Source: Mycobacterium asiaticum (GTDB lineage: Bacteria > Actinomycetota > Actinomycetes > Mycobacteriales > Mycobacteriaceae). From it: a stretch of 34,823 nt of DNA. Under the pieces are notes generated by a model that saw only the letters and a program-made list of their open reading frames with translations, made no database searches and was not told the DNA's origin. Made by a program: the position numbers and the translations under genes. Positions 28,077 to 34,823 of this stretch are shown in pieces. Every line of letters starts with the position of its first letter. The first letter of the stretch is position 1. The stretch covers positions 1 through 34,823 of the forward strand of contig NZ_LZMH01000014.1 in the NCBI RefSeq assembly GCF_001673635.1, in the 5' to 3' direction.

Positions 28077-29522
28077 CTAGCCGATGCGGCCGATGCCGGT
28101 GATGTTGCCCTGCATGATCTTGTTGCCCATCAACACCATCGACGACGTCTGAATCGGGTCGCTGAGGATGGTCGCCGATTTGGGTTGCTGATGCAGCAGT
28201 TGGCCGTTGTTGGGGTCGACGACGCTGTAGGCGAACAGGTCCGCCGGTGTCGTCTGGTCGAATCCGATCCGGGTGATGGTGTAGATCAGGCCGTCGCCGG
28301 TGGACAGGTGCGGCAGGGCCGCGCTGCGAACCTTGCTCTCCCACACCGTGTGACAGCCGGGACCGGGGTTGTTCATGTCCACCCGGGTCATGCCGCCCAC
28401 AAAGGGCGCCGTTGGCGGCACCGCCGGGCCGGCACCGGGCGGGACAGCCGGATAGGGATAGCCGTAGGTGCTGGCGATGAACATCGAATTACCCACGCCG
28501 ATCGGCGAATTCTCACTGCCGGGGCCGCCGAGCGTCAGCACCGTCTGCTGACAAAGCAAAGCGCCCGTTCCGGATTGATAGACCATCGCGTGCACCTGTG
28601 GCTCGGCGTTGTCCACGATCGTCACATATTCCGCGCCCGTCGGGCCGAAATATGTTGGTGTGGAGCCGGTTCCCCAGCTGAGCTGACCAGGCTTGCGGGC
28701 GGGTCCGCGATCGTAATTCTGACTCCACAGTACTTGCGGATTGCCCATGCCGTTCAGGTTGATCTCGTAGAGAGCGAACGTAGTGGCGACCGCGACGCGG
28801 TTCTGCGGTGACGCCGAAATGCTGTTCGCCACTTGCTGTCCGGCGGGCAGCTGGAGGCTCGCGACACCACCGCCGGCCTTGGCCACTCCCACCACGCCGT
28901 TTCCGGTGGCGAACCAGACGTTGCCGAGGTAGTCGGGGACGACGCCCACCGAGCTGTCGCCGGGCGGTATCACGCCGGAAAGGTCGGTGGACTCGGTTAT
29001 GAAGAGGTGCCAGCGGCCCCGCTCGTCGCGGGCATGAGCGATGCGCAGCAGGTGGTTGGTGCCGTCGATCAGCACCATTTGATTGTTGTTGTCCAGGTAG
29101 GCATAGACCCCGCCCAACAGACCGCCCTTGGCGATGTCCATGCTGGCCAGCGGAATGATCTGCGGGACAATGCCGCCGGGATCGATCAGGTGCAGCACCG
29201 GGGCTTGCGCGGCGATCGTGGTGCACAACGCCAGCACCAGCCCGTCAGTGCCTTGGGTGATCGTCGGGCATGCGGCCAGCAACGGAAATGCCAGGACTGG
29301 GACCAGGCGGGCACCCGGGCCGGGCAGCGGGCCGGCATCGGCCGACCCCGCGTCGTTGTGCATCGACGCGAGGCCGTTGGGGGCCATGAAAGGATTGGGC
29401 GGCCCCAGCGGCCCGAAGGCGTCGGCGGCGCGCGCGGGTGTGACGGCAGGCAGGAACGATACAGCGCACGCGGTCAGCAGTGCCAGCGGAATCGCCAGCA
29501 GTGCCTTCGGACATCGCGCCAA
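28077..29522 (-). CDS. Exported protein of unknown function, repeat/propeller-like
   Basis: From the TTG at 29522 the protein has 481 residues. TTG is preferred because GGAGGG lies five bases upstream and it gives a clean signal peptide (MARCPKALLAIPLALL, then PARA at the cleavage site). An ATG at 29579 in the same frame would add an acidic 19-residue tail that spoils the signal. The mature part has short beta-rich segments such as GNVWFATGNGVVGV and GLIYTITRIG, like NHL or PQQ-type propellers, but no signature is firm. It lies downstream of a papain-like lipoprotein gene on the same strand with an 89-bp gap. I do not recognise a specific family. Confidence 0.7.
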   Translation of the reverse strand: MARCPKALLAIPLALLTACAVSFLPAVTPARAADAFGPLGPPNPFMAPNGLASMHNDAGSADAGPLPGPGARLVPVLAFPLLAACPTITQGTDGLVLALCTTIAAQAPVLHLIDPGGIVPQIIPLASMDIAKGGLLGGVYAYLDNNNQMVLIDGTNHLLRIAHARDERGRWHLFITESTDLSGVIPPGDSSVGVVPDYLGNVWFATGNGVVGVAKAGGGVASLQLPAGQQVANSISASPQNRVAVATTFALYEINLNGMGNPQVLWSQNYDRGPARKPGQLSWGTGSTPTYFGPTGAEYVTIVDNAEPQVHAMVYQSGTGALLCQQTVLTLGGPGSENSPIGVGNSMFIASTYGYPYPAVPPGAGPAVPPTAPFVGGMTRVDMNNPGPGCHTVWESKVRSAALPHLSTGDGLIYTITRIGFDQTTPADLFAYSVVDPNNGQLLHQQPKSATILSDPIQTSSMVLMGNKIMQGNITGIGRIG

Positions 29523-29611
29523 GTCGCCCTCCAGTGAATTGGGGTCACATCGGAGTGTGGCGGCCATTGAGAACGACATGGCAACAGTCCGTTAACGATT
29601 CGGTGTCCCCG

Positions 29612-30535
29612 TCATATGGAATCCGGGACGTACACGCCGCTGCCCTGTGCCATGGCCACTAGAGTCTCGTAAGCGATCCAAACGAATCCGTCTCTGCCCC
29701 AACGCTTACCGAAACTGTTCTGCACCCGCACCGCACCGGTATGTGGGGCGTAGGCATCGTCGTAGGCGGTGATGAGCATGACGTGGCCGGCCTTCTTACC
29801 CTCCTTATCACGCATCCAGTTGCCGTTACCGACGTAGGCCGACGGCGCGCCCCGGTAGTGCGGGAAGTCGGTGTACAGGTAGGTGCCGAAGGCGATGGGC
29901 ATGCCGTGTGCGATGACGGTTCGCAAGTTGGCCAAGCCATTTGGGCCGGTGATCTTCATCAGCTTCCACTCCGGGATCCGGAAGGCCGGGTTCGGGCCGA
30001 TCGTCCGAGCACCGTAATCCGACCAGTTGGCCTCACACGAGCTTTGGGACCGCTGACGTCCACGATTCGGGGCCGCGGCCAGCGACGGGGTTCCGCCGTT
30101 GTCGCGAAGCCAGTTGAGGCACTTGACGATCTGGCCGCCGCGGCAGGTGGGCTCGCTGAGTTGAATCGACTGCTGATACCTGATGTAGGCGTAGTCGGGA
30201 GCGGCCTGCCGGTCTGCGGTGATGGGCGGGATATTGCTGTGCCGCGCGGCGTAGAACGTGGCCAGACCGTAAACGGTGGCCCACACGAAGCAGTTCGGCA
30301 TGGTCTGCCGACCCACCGGGGGCAACCAGTCCGTTTTGACCGAGGCGGCGGCCGGCACCTCGCGCAGCGGCCGGGGTGGTTCGGGAACACCGGGCTCGGG
30401 TACATCCGGATCGTAGCCATACGAGGTGAGCTGATACGGCTCCTCGTCGGCGGTGCCGCAGGCGGGCAGGGCCGCGGTGAGCGCGCCGGCGGCGGCGAGC
30501 GCAAGGATCGAACGCCTGCCGATCCGCGCATTCAT
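29612..30535 (-). CDS. Lipoprotein with a complete papain-like (C1) cysteine peptidase domain
   Basis: The 307-residue protein has a signal with twin arginines (GRRSILALAAAG) and a lipobox LPAC at 23-26, so it should be lipid-anchored at the outer face of the membrane. A Pro-rich spacer (44-60) leads to the catalytic domain. Gln77 is the oxyanion residue and Cys82 (QTMPNCFVWATVYG) the nucleophile. CRGGQIVKCLNWLRDNGG (131-148) matches the papain CxGG...NGG helix block. His251 is in AGHVMLITAYDD, and Asn273 in VQNSFGKRWGRDGFVWI matches the NSWGxxWGxxGY motif. All four catalytic positions are present. The ATG follows TAAGGT by 7 nt, which suggests a leaderless mRNA. The substrate is unknown. Confidence 0.85.
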   Translation of the reverse strand: MNARIGRRSILALAAAGALTAALPACGTADEEPYQLTSYGYDPDVPEPGVPEPPRPLREVPAAASVKTDWLPPVGRQTMPNCFVWATVYGLATFYAARHSNIPPITADRQAAPDYAYIRYQQSIQLSEPTCRGGQIVKCLNWLRDNGGTPSLAAAPNRGRQRSQSSCEANWSDYGARTIGPNPAFRIPEWKLMKITGPNGLANLRTVIAHGMPIAFGTYLYTDFPHYRGAPSAYVGNGNWMRDKEGKKAGHVMLITAYDDAYAPHTGAVRVQNSFGKRWGRDGFVWIAYETLVAMAQGSGVYVPDSI

Positions 30536-30542
30536 GCCGACG

Positions 30543-30548
30543 ACCTTA
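30543..30548 (-). promoter_or_regulatory. Predicted -10 element for the peptidase-like lipoprotein gene
   Basis: TAAGGT (TANNNT) on the minus strand ends 7 nt before the ATG at 30535, which predicts a leaderless transcript. It faces the HIT gene -10 (30574-30579) only 25 bp away, so the two promoters' -35 regions would overlap. Confidence 0.45.
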
Positions 30549-30573
30549 TTCGCTGGGGCCGTCCGGGCGAACC

Positions 30574-30579
30574 TATGCT
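30574..30579 (+). promoter_or_regulatory. Predicted -10 element for the HIT-protein gene
   Basis: TATGCT (TANNNT) ends 6 nt before the ATG at 30586. The spacing fits transcription starting at the start codon. No ribosome site is present. Confidence 0.5.
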
Positions 30580-30585
30580 TGAGCC

Positions 30586-30990
30586 ATGGCGTCGATCTTC
30601 ACCAAGATCATCAACCGTGAGCTTCCGGGCCGATTCGTCTACGAGGACGACGACGTCGTCGCGTTCCTGACCATCGAACCGATGACGCAGGGCCACACCC
30701 TGGTGGTGCCCCGCGAGGAGATCGATCAGTGGCAGGGCGTGGAGCCCGGGGCGTTCAACCGGGTGATGGCGGTGAGCCAGCTGATCGGCAAGGCGGTCTG
30801 CAAGGCATTCCAGGCCGAGCGCGCCGGGCTGATCATCGCTGGACTGGAGGTGCCGCACCTGCACGTCCACGTCTTCCCCACCCGCAGTCTCGCCGACTTC
30901 GGCTTCGCCAACGTGGACCGCAACCCGTCGGCGGAGTCGCTGGACGACGCTCAGGCCAGGATCAAGGCGGCGCTGGAACAGTTGCGGTGA
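30586..30990 (+). CDS. HIT-family nucleotide-binding hydrolase (Rv0759c-like)
   Basis: The 134-residue protein is of the HINT branch of the HIT family. The phosphate-binding histidine triad is HLHVHVFP at about residues 92-99, and the N-terminal [10 protein letters not shown] with [18 protein letters not shown] is standard for the branch. It would hydrolyse nucleoside phosphoramidates or similar adenylated compounds in the cytoplasm. It converges on phoR, with stops 13 bp apart, and diverges from the lipoprotein gene. The short distance to its -10 element suggests a leaderless mRNA. Confidence 0.94.
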   Translation: MASIFTKIINRELPGRFVYEDDDVVAFLTIEPMTQGHTLVVPREEIDQWQGVEPGAFNRVMAVSQLIGKAVCKAFQAERAGLIIAGLEVPHLHVHVFPTRSLADFGFANVDRNPSAESLDDAQARIKAALEQLR

Positions 30991-31003
30991 GTGCCAGCGG
31001 CGA

Positions 31004-32437
31004 TTAGCCCACCTGCGCGGGCACGTCGCTGACGCGCGGTAGCGCGACCCGGAAGCAGCACCCTTCACCGGGTGCGGTGGTCACCGTCACCCGGCCACCA
31101 TGTGCTTTCACCAGCGAGTCGACGATCGACAGCCCCAGCCCGGTACCGCCGCTGGCCCGTGCCCGGGACGCGTCGGTGCGATAAAAGCGTTCGAAGATGC
31201 GCTCGGCATCCTCCTGAGTCATCCCGGGGCCCTTGTCGGCAACCTCAAGGATCGCGTCCTCCCCCGCGGTGCCCACCCGCACCGTGATGTCGGCGCTGGT
31301 CGGGGTGTGCTGGATGCCATTGGCGATCAGGTTGCCCAATACCTGCCGTAGTCGCGGCTCGTCACCGAACACCTCCGGGGTGCCGGGGCCGTCGAAGACT
31401 TCCATGATGATGGTGCGGTCGGGGTCCATCGCCCGACCGTCATGCACGGCGTCGCTGGCCAGCGCCAGCAGGTCCACTTGATGGTGTTCCAGCGGCCGTT
31501 GTACGTCCAGGCGGGCCAGCAGCAGCAGGTCGTCGACCAGCAGGCCCATCCGGCTGGCCTCGCTCTCGATGCGGGAAAGCAGCATGGAAACGTCCCGCGC
31601 GGCGCCCTGCCGGTACAACTCCGCGAAACCGCGGATGGTGGTCAATGGCGTACGCAATTCGTGGCTGGCATCGGTGATGAAGCGCCGCATCCGCTCCTCC
31701 GAGCTGCGCGCCGTTGCCGCCGACGATTCGGAGGCGGCCAGCGCCTTCTGGATCTGGGCCAGCATTCCGTTGAGCGCCAACGAGAGTCGGCCAACCTCGG
31801 TGCGGGGATCGCGTTCGGTGACACGTCGATCCAACTGCCCGGAGGCGATCGCCGCGGCCGTCTGTTCGACTTCGGACAACGGTTGCAGGCTGCGATGCAC
31901 CACGACGAAGCCGGCGATACCGACCACCACCAGCACCCCGGCCCCGATCCCCGCCTGCAGCAGCATCAATGACCGCATCGTGTGGTCGACGTCGGACAGG
32001 TCGATCGCCACCGTGGTCAGCCCACCCCGCGGCCCGCGCACGGTGACCGCGCGCCACTCGATCGACGAGCCGCTCACCGAAGGCAGCGTCGTCGGGTCGG
32101 GCCCTACGTCATTGTCGGGCGGCAGGGCCGGCTCGGCATTGCGGTCGTTGATGGCCGTCATGGTGTGGCCGTCGGGGTCGACCGCCCGCACATAGAACTT
32201 CGAGGGCGGCCGGCCCGGCCCCGGCCCTTCCCCGTTGGACACCGTGTGCCGCCACGGAGCCTGCGCCCAGGTGCGGGTGGCGTCCATCAGCGTCGAGTCG
32301 ATCCGGCTGACCAGGCTGTGCCGCAGGATCGAGGTGACGGCCAGGCCAGAAACCAGCAGCCCAACCAGCACCAGCACCAGGGTGGCCGCGACCAGGCCTA
32401 CCCGCAGCGGCACGCCGCGTCGATACCGGTTGGCCAT
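31004..32437 (-). CDS. phoR: Sensor histidine kinase PhoR
   Basis: The 477-residue kinase has two membrane spans, about 12-35 and 158-180, which frame a periplasmic sensor loop of about 120 residues. A HAMP domain follows (183-235). The phosphoacceptor is His259 in RRFITDASHELRTPLTT. The ATPase domain has the N box (LGNLIANGIQHTP), G1 (VADKGPGM) and G2 (GGTGLGLSIV). With PhoP it controls virulence lipids, ESX-1 secretion and acid response in M. tuberculosis (established). Compared with my memory of the M. tuberculosis protein (485 residues), the sensor loop diverges while the kinase core is nearly identical. The C-terminus is shorter and ends in VSDVPAQVG. It starts 11 bp after phoP. Confidence 0.96.
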   Translation of the reverse strand: MANRYRRGVPLRVGLVAATLVLVLVGLLVSGLAVTSILRHSLVSRIDSTLMDATRTWAQAPWRHTVSNGEGPGPGRPPSKFYVRAVDPDGHTMTAINDRNAEPALPPDNDVGPDPTTLPSVSGSSIEWRAVTVRGPRGGLTTVAIDLSDVDHTMRSLMLLQAGIGAGVLVVVGIAGFVVVHRSLQPLSEVEQTAAAIASGQLDRRVTERDPRTEVGRLSLALNGMLAQIQKALAASESSAATARSSEERMRRFITDASHELRTPLTTIRGFAELYRQGAARDVSMLLSRIESEASRMGLLVDDLLLLARLDVQRPLEHHQVDLLALASDAVHDGRAMDPDRTIIMEVFDGPGTPEVFGDEPRLRQVLGNLIANGIQHTPTSADITVRVGTAGEDAILEVADKGPGMTQEDAERIFERFYRTDASRARASGGTGLGLSIVDSLVKAHGGRVTVTTAPGEGCCFRVALPRVSDVPAQVG

Positions 32438-32448
32438 CTCGCGTCGGC

Positions 32449-33174
32449 TTAGCGCGGTTCGCGCAACACGTAGCCCACGCCACGCAGCGTATGCAACAAC
32501 CGCTTCTCTCCCGTGTCGATCTTGCGGCGCAGATACGACACGTAGGACTCGACGACGTTGACGTCACCGCCGAAGTCGTACCGCCAGACGTGGTCGAGGA
32601 TCTTGGGCTTGCTCAGGACCGTGCCGGCGTTGATCACGAAGTAACGCAGCAGGGTGAATTCGGTGGGCGACAACGAAACCGGTTGACCGGCTTTCCACAC
32701 CTCGTGGGTTTCCTCGTCGAGTTCGATGTCGGCGAAGGACAACCGCGAATTGCGCGGTTCGTTGCTGCTGCCCTTGCCGGCCCGCCGCAAGATCACCCTT
32801 AGCCGGGCGACGACCTCTTCGAGGCTGAACGGCTTGGTCACGTAGTCGTCACCACCCAGGGTTAGCCCAGCGATCTTGTCCTGCAACGAATCTCGGGCGG
32901 TCAGAAATAGGGCGGGGGCGTCGATACCGTCGGCACGCATGCGCCGCAGCACCCCGAAACCGTCCATTCCTGGCATCATCACGTCGAGGATCACCGCGTC
33001 GGGCCGGGATTCCCGGGCACGGTCCAAGGCCTGGGCACCGTTGGCGGCGGTGAGAACCTCGAATCCCTGGAATTTCAGGCTTACTGAGAGCAGTTCGACG
33101 ATATTGGCTTCGTCGTCGACGACGAGGATGCGCGCCTCGGGTTTGGTCGTCTCGGCCGTATTGCTCAGTGTCAT
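32449..33174 (-). CDS. phoP: Response regulator PhoP
   Basis: The 241-residue OmpR-family regulator has a receiver domain (about 15-130) with VVDDEANI acidic residues, phosphoacceptor Asp64 in ILDVMMPGMDG, and conserved Thr/Lys in LFLTARDS and YVTKPFS. The C-terminal winged helix (about 145-241) reads SLSPTEFTLLRYFV and NVVESYVSYLRRKID. The ATG at 33174 follows GGAGG by about ten bases. The DNA-binding end appears almost identical to the M. tuberculosis protein as I remember it, while the first dozen residues differ. It is transcribed leftward with phoR. A 14-bp palindrome and two related heptamers lie upstream. Confidence 0.97.
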   Translation of the reverse strand: MTLSNTAETTKPEARILVVDDEANIVELLSVSLKFQGFEVLTAANGAQALDRARESRPDAVILDVMMPGMDGFGVLRRMRADGIDAPALFLTARDSLQDKIAGLTLGGDDYVTKPFSLEEVVARLRVILRRAGKGSSNEPRNSRLSFADIELDEETHEVWKAGQPVSLSPTEFTLLRYFVINAGTVLSKPKILDHVWRYDFGGDVNVVESYVSYLRRKIDTGEKRLLHTLRGVGYVLREPR

Positions 33175-33250
33175 GAGGCCTTTACCTCCACCCGAACTTG
33201 TGTGTTAGCTCTGCAATCATTGAAAACTTCCTGAGAGGTCGTTGCAAGTC

Positions 33251-33264
33251 GACTGCTAGCAGTC
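33251..33264. promoter_or_regulatory. Perfect 14-bp palindrome upstream of phoP
   Basis: GACTGCTAGCAGTC is fully self-complementary and lies 77 bp upstream of the phoP ATG, in the 160-bp divergent gap. On the plus strand its TGCTAGC (33254-33260) resembles TGTTAGC at 33203-33209, so a regulator might recognise a repeated TGYTAGC. Autoregulation by PhoP is possible but not shown. Confidence 0.4.
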
Positions 33265-33322
33265 TGCCAGGAGTCAACGAATTCGCTTGGACCCGCAGGG
33301 GGTTTTCCGGGCCAGACGTGAA

Positions 33323-33328
33323 TAGACT
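33323..33328 (+). promoter_or_regulatory. Predicted -10 element for the decapeptide-repeat gene
   Basis: TAGACT (TANNNT) ends 6 nt before the ATG at 33335. This is leaderless spacing, and no ribosome site precedes the ATG. Confidence 0.5.
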
Positions 33329-33334
33329 CACAGA

Positions 33335-34057
33335 ATGAACCTCGGCAAAGCCATCGTTGAGCTTGCGACCGCGCCGGCGCGCACCGGGCTTGCTGCCGCG
33401 GAGGCAAGCCTGAATCTCGCCGGCGCCGCAGTGGGTCTGGCCAAGCAGGCGCTCGGCGACACCAGCGGTCCGCGTGGATCCAACGCCATGGCGAACATGT
33501 TGGGCATCGACGACGCCCTCGCCCGGGCCAACCGGTTGGCCCGGCTCCTCGACGACGACATGCCGCTGGGACGCGCGGTGGCGCCCAACGGTCCGATGGA
33601 CCGGATGCTGCGCCCAGGCGGGGTGGTGGACCTGTTGACCTCCGAGGGCGGACTGATCGACCGCCTGACCGCCGAGGGCGGGGGGCTGCAACGAGCCCTG
33701 CAGCCGGGCGGGCTGGCCGATCAGTTGCTGGCCAACGATGGTCTGATCGAGCGGGTGCTGGCCGAGGACGGTCTGGCCGACAAGTTGCTCGCCGAGGGCG
33801 GCCTGGTCGACAAGTTGACCGCCAAGAACGGTCCGCTCGAGCAACTGGCCGACGTGGCCGACACCCTGGCGCGCCTGGCGCCCGGCATGGAGGCGCTCGA
33901 GCCCGCCATCGCGACGCTGCAGGAGGCGGTGATCTCGCTGACCATGGTGGTCAACCCACTGAGCAATATCGCCGATCGGATCCCGCTGCCCGGGCGGCGG
34001 CCGCGCTCGACGTCACGGTCGGTCCGGTCGCAGCGGATCGTCGACAGCGACCAGTGA
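33335..34057 (+). CDS. Conserved protein with nine decapeptide repeats (Rv0756c-like)
   Basis: The 240-residue protein is of unknown function. It has an Ala-rich N-terminal helix region (1-75), a run of about nine 10-residue repeats (85-174) and a hydrophobic helix (about 186-205), and ends in a basic tail (GRRPRSTSRSVRSQR). The repeats follow xGLxDxLLAE, for example GGLIDRLTAE, DGLIERVLAE, DGLADKLLAE and GGLVDKLTAK. They should form short amphipathic helices separated by Gly turns. There is no signal peptide. It diverges from phoP and is followed by tRNA-Thr after 26 bp. Position beside phoP matches my memory of Rv0756c. Confidence 0.8.
   Translation: MNLGKAIVELATAPARTGLAAAEASLNLAGAAVGLAKQALGDTSGPRGSNAMANMLGIDDALARANRLARLLDDDMPLGRAVAPNGPMDRMLRPGGVVDLLTSEGGLIDRLTAEGGGLQRALQPGGLADQLLANDGLIERVLAEDGLADKLLAEGGLVDKLTAKNGPLEQLADVADTLARLAPGMEALEPAIATLQEAVISLTMVVNPLSNIADRIPLPGRRPRSTSRSVRSQRIVDSDQ
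33587..33856 (+). repeat. Coding decapeptide repeat array
   Basis: These 270 bases encode residues 85-174 of the preceding protein, as nine units of 30 bp, with one extra Gly codon at residue 115. The units differ more in DNA than in protein sequence, so the repeat is old and kept at the protein level. Confidence 0.75.
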
Positions 34058-34083
34058 CCCGATAGGCTTGCACCGGTTTTCCG

Positions 34084-34158
34084 GCCTCCTTAGCTCAGTG
34101 GTAGAGCACTCGCCTTGTAAGCGAGCGGTCGTCAGTTCAATCCTGACAGGGGGCTCCA
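34084..34158 (+). tRNA. tRNA-Thr (anticodon TGT)
   Basis: A complete cloverleaf is visible. The acceptor stem GCCTCCT pairs with AGGGGGC (one G-T pair). The D arm is GCTC/GAGC, the anticodon stem CTCGC/GCGAG has loop CTTGTAA (anticodon TGT, reading ACA), and the T arm is GTCAG-TTCAATC-CTGAC. The discriminator T and CCA are encoded. No integrase or direct repeat of the 3' end is seen next to it. Confidence 0.97.
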
Positions 34159-34184
34159 CCTGCATGTATTGCGTCGGGTGACGC

Positions 34185-34823
34185 TTAAGTGAGTCCGTCC
34201 AAACCGAACAGCAACCCGCTGGCGCCGGGGGTGCCACTGGCGCCCGGGGTAACACCGCCAGGTCCGCCCTTACCCGCGTTGCCGCCGTCGCCGATAAGCA
34301 CGGCGTCACCGCCGGCCCCGCCAGTACCGCCGGTGCCAAAGCCCTCCCCGCCGGAGCCGCCGGCACCACCGTCGCCGAACAGCCCGGCCTTGCCACCTGC
34401 ACCACCGGCCCCGCCGGTAGCGGCGCCGAACCCGCCGATGCCGCCCCCTCCGCCATCGCCGGAGAACATGCCCGCATTGCCGCCGGCCCCGCCGGCCCCG
34501 CCGATAGACCCGAGGCCGGTGCCCATACCGCCGATCCCGCCGACGCCGCCCGAGCCCCACAGGATGCCGGCGTTACCCCCGACCCCGCCGGCACCGCCAC
34601 TGGCTCCCCCAGCGTTGGTGCCGACACCGCCGGCACCGCCGGCACCGCCGTCACCGAACAACAGGCTGGCGCCGCCGGCTCCGCCGGCACCGCCCTTACC
34701 GCCGGCCAGAATGCTGAGCCCGCCCGCACCGCCGGCTCCGCCCGAGCCTATCAGCCCACCCATCCCGCCGGCCCCGCCGTCGCCGGCGAGTTCTGTGCCG
34801 CCATCGCCACCCGCGCCGCCGTT
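34185..34823 (-). CDS. PE_PGRS protein, C-terminal part (runs off the window)
   Basis: The open frame continues past the window edge; 212 residues are seen. They consist of Gly-Gly-Ala/Gly-Gly-X repeats such as GGAGGAGG and GDGGAGG, with longer units GNAGxxxGxGGxGGxGG. It ends in [12 protein letters not shown], a typical PGRS end. The PE domain is outside the window. Such proteins are usually cell-surface or exported through ESX-5 and vary between strains. Neighbouring tRNA-Thr is on the other strand. It may correspond to the PE_PGRS gene remembered near Rv0754, but identity cannot be fixed from the repeat. Confidence 0.9.
   Translation of the reverse strand, partial: NGGAGGDGGTELAGDGGAGGMGGLIGSGGAGGAGGLSILAGGKGGAGGAGGASLLFGDGGAGGAGGVGTNAGGASGGAGGVGGNAGILWGSGGVGGIGGMGTGLGSIGGAGGAGGNAGMFSGDGGGGGIGGFGAATGGAGGAGGKAGLFGDGGAGGSGGEGFGTGGTGGAGGDAVLIGDGGNAGKGGPGGVTPGASGTPGASGLLFGLDGLT

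Noticed and set aside
34084..34184. tRNA-Thr as an integration site for a mobile element
   Set aside because: No direct repeat of the tRNA 3' end, integrase or phage gene is visible on either side within the window.
34185..34823. Regular short repeats that could be taken for a CRISPR array or VNTR
   Set aside because: The repeats are in frame Gly-Gly-X codons of a PE_PGRS protein, without fixed spacers and without cas genes.

Overview
The window is from a slow-growing Mycobacterium (or a very close relative). It is GC-rich throughout and carries the C-terminal end of a PE_PGRS protein, tandem MIRU-type repeats, PhoP/PhoR, CYP51 with its ferredoxin, CYP123 and CYP126. The gene order largely follows, in mirror orientation, the M. 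tuberculosis stretch that I remember as Rv0754 to Rv0782. Several genes are not part of that remembered order: a Ser/Thr kinase, a TDT-family transporter, a MarR/aldo-keto reductase pair, a methyltransferase, an FMN/Fe-S ene-reductase, and an exported protein next to a papain-like lipoprotein. This points to a non-tuberculosis slow grower. All comparisons with M. tuberculosis are from memory, not from alignment.

Region 1 (1-13.1 kb) is purine synthesis plus accessory genes. ptrB (N-terminal part only) and purC overlap on the minus strand. A small membrane protein diverges from purC and converges on a transmembrane Ser/Thr kinase. Upstream of the kinase on the same strand lie a TehA/Mae1-type transporter, cyp126, purB and a TetR regulator; the first three are tightly coupled by overlapping stop and start codons. 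A Tat-exported esterase and a gamma-glutamyltransferase read on the plus strand, and the latter converges on purD with shared stop bases.

Region 2 (13.1-15.6 kb) looks inserted: a MarR repressor and a divergent aldo-keto reductase with two palindromic operators between them, a long perfect hairpin, and an unusually AT-rich methyltransferase gene.

Region 3 (15.6-28.1 kb) is one metabolic locus built around a divergent promoter at about 19.3-19.45 kb. To the left run aldA, an SDR, a beta-hydroxyacid dehydrogenase (behind two MIRU units) and a carboxymuconolactone-decarboxylase-like protein. To the right run a TetR regulator, cyp123, an SDR, cyp51, a [3Fe-4S] ferredoxin, an NTF2-like protein, adhB, an ene-reductase and a ketosteroid-isomerase-like protein. 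Two matching GGACA-N2-TGTCC sites suggest that the TetR protein controls both arms. The enzymes could together oxidise, reduce and isomerise a hydrophobic sterol- or isoprenoid-like substrate. A second hairpin of the same dispersed family as that in region 2 closes the right arm.

Region 4 (28.1-34.8 kb) holds an exported protein, a lipoprotein with a complete papain-like catalytic set, a HIT protein, phoR-phoP, a protein with nine decapeptide repeats, tRNA-Thr(TGT) and the end of a PE_PGRS gene. Several genes in the window have a TANNNT -10 element 6-7 nt before the start codon, which predicts leaderless mRNAs.
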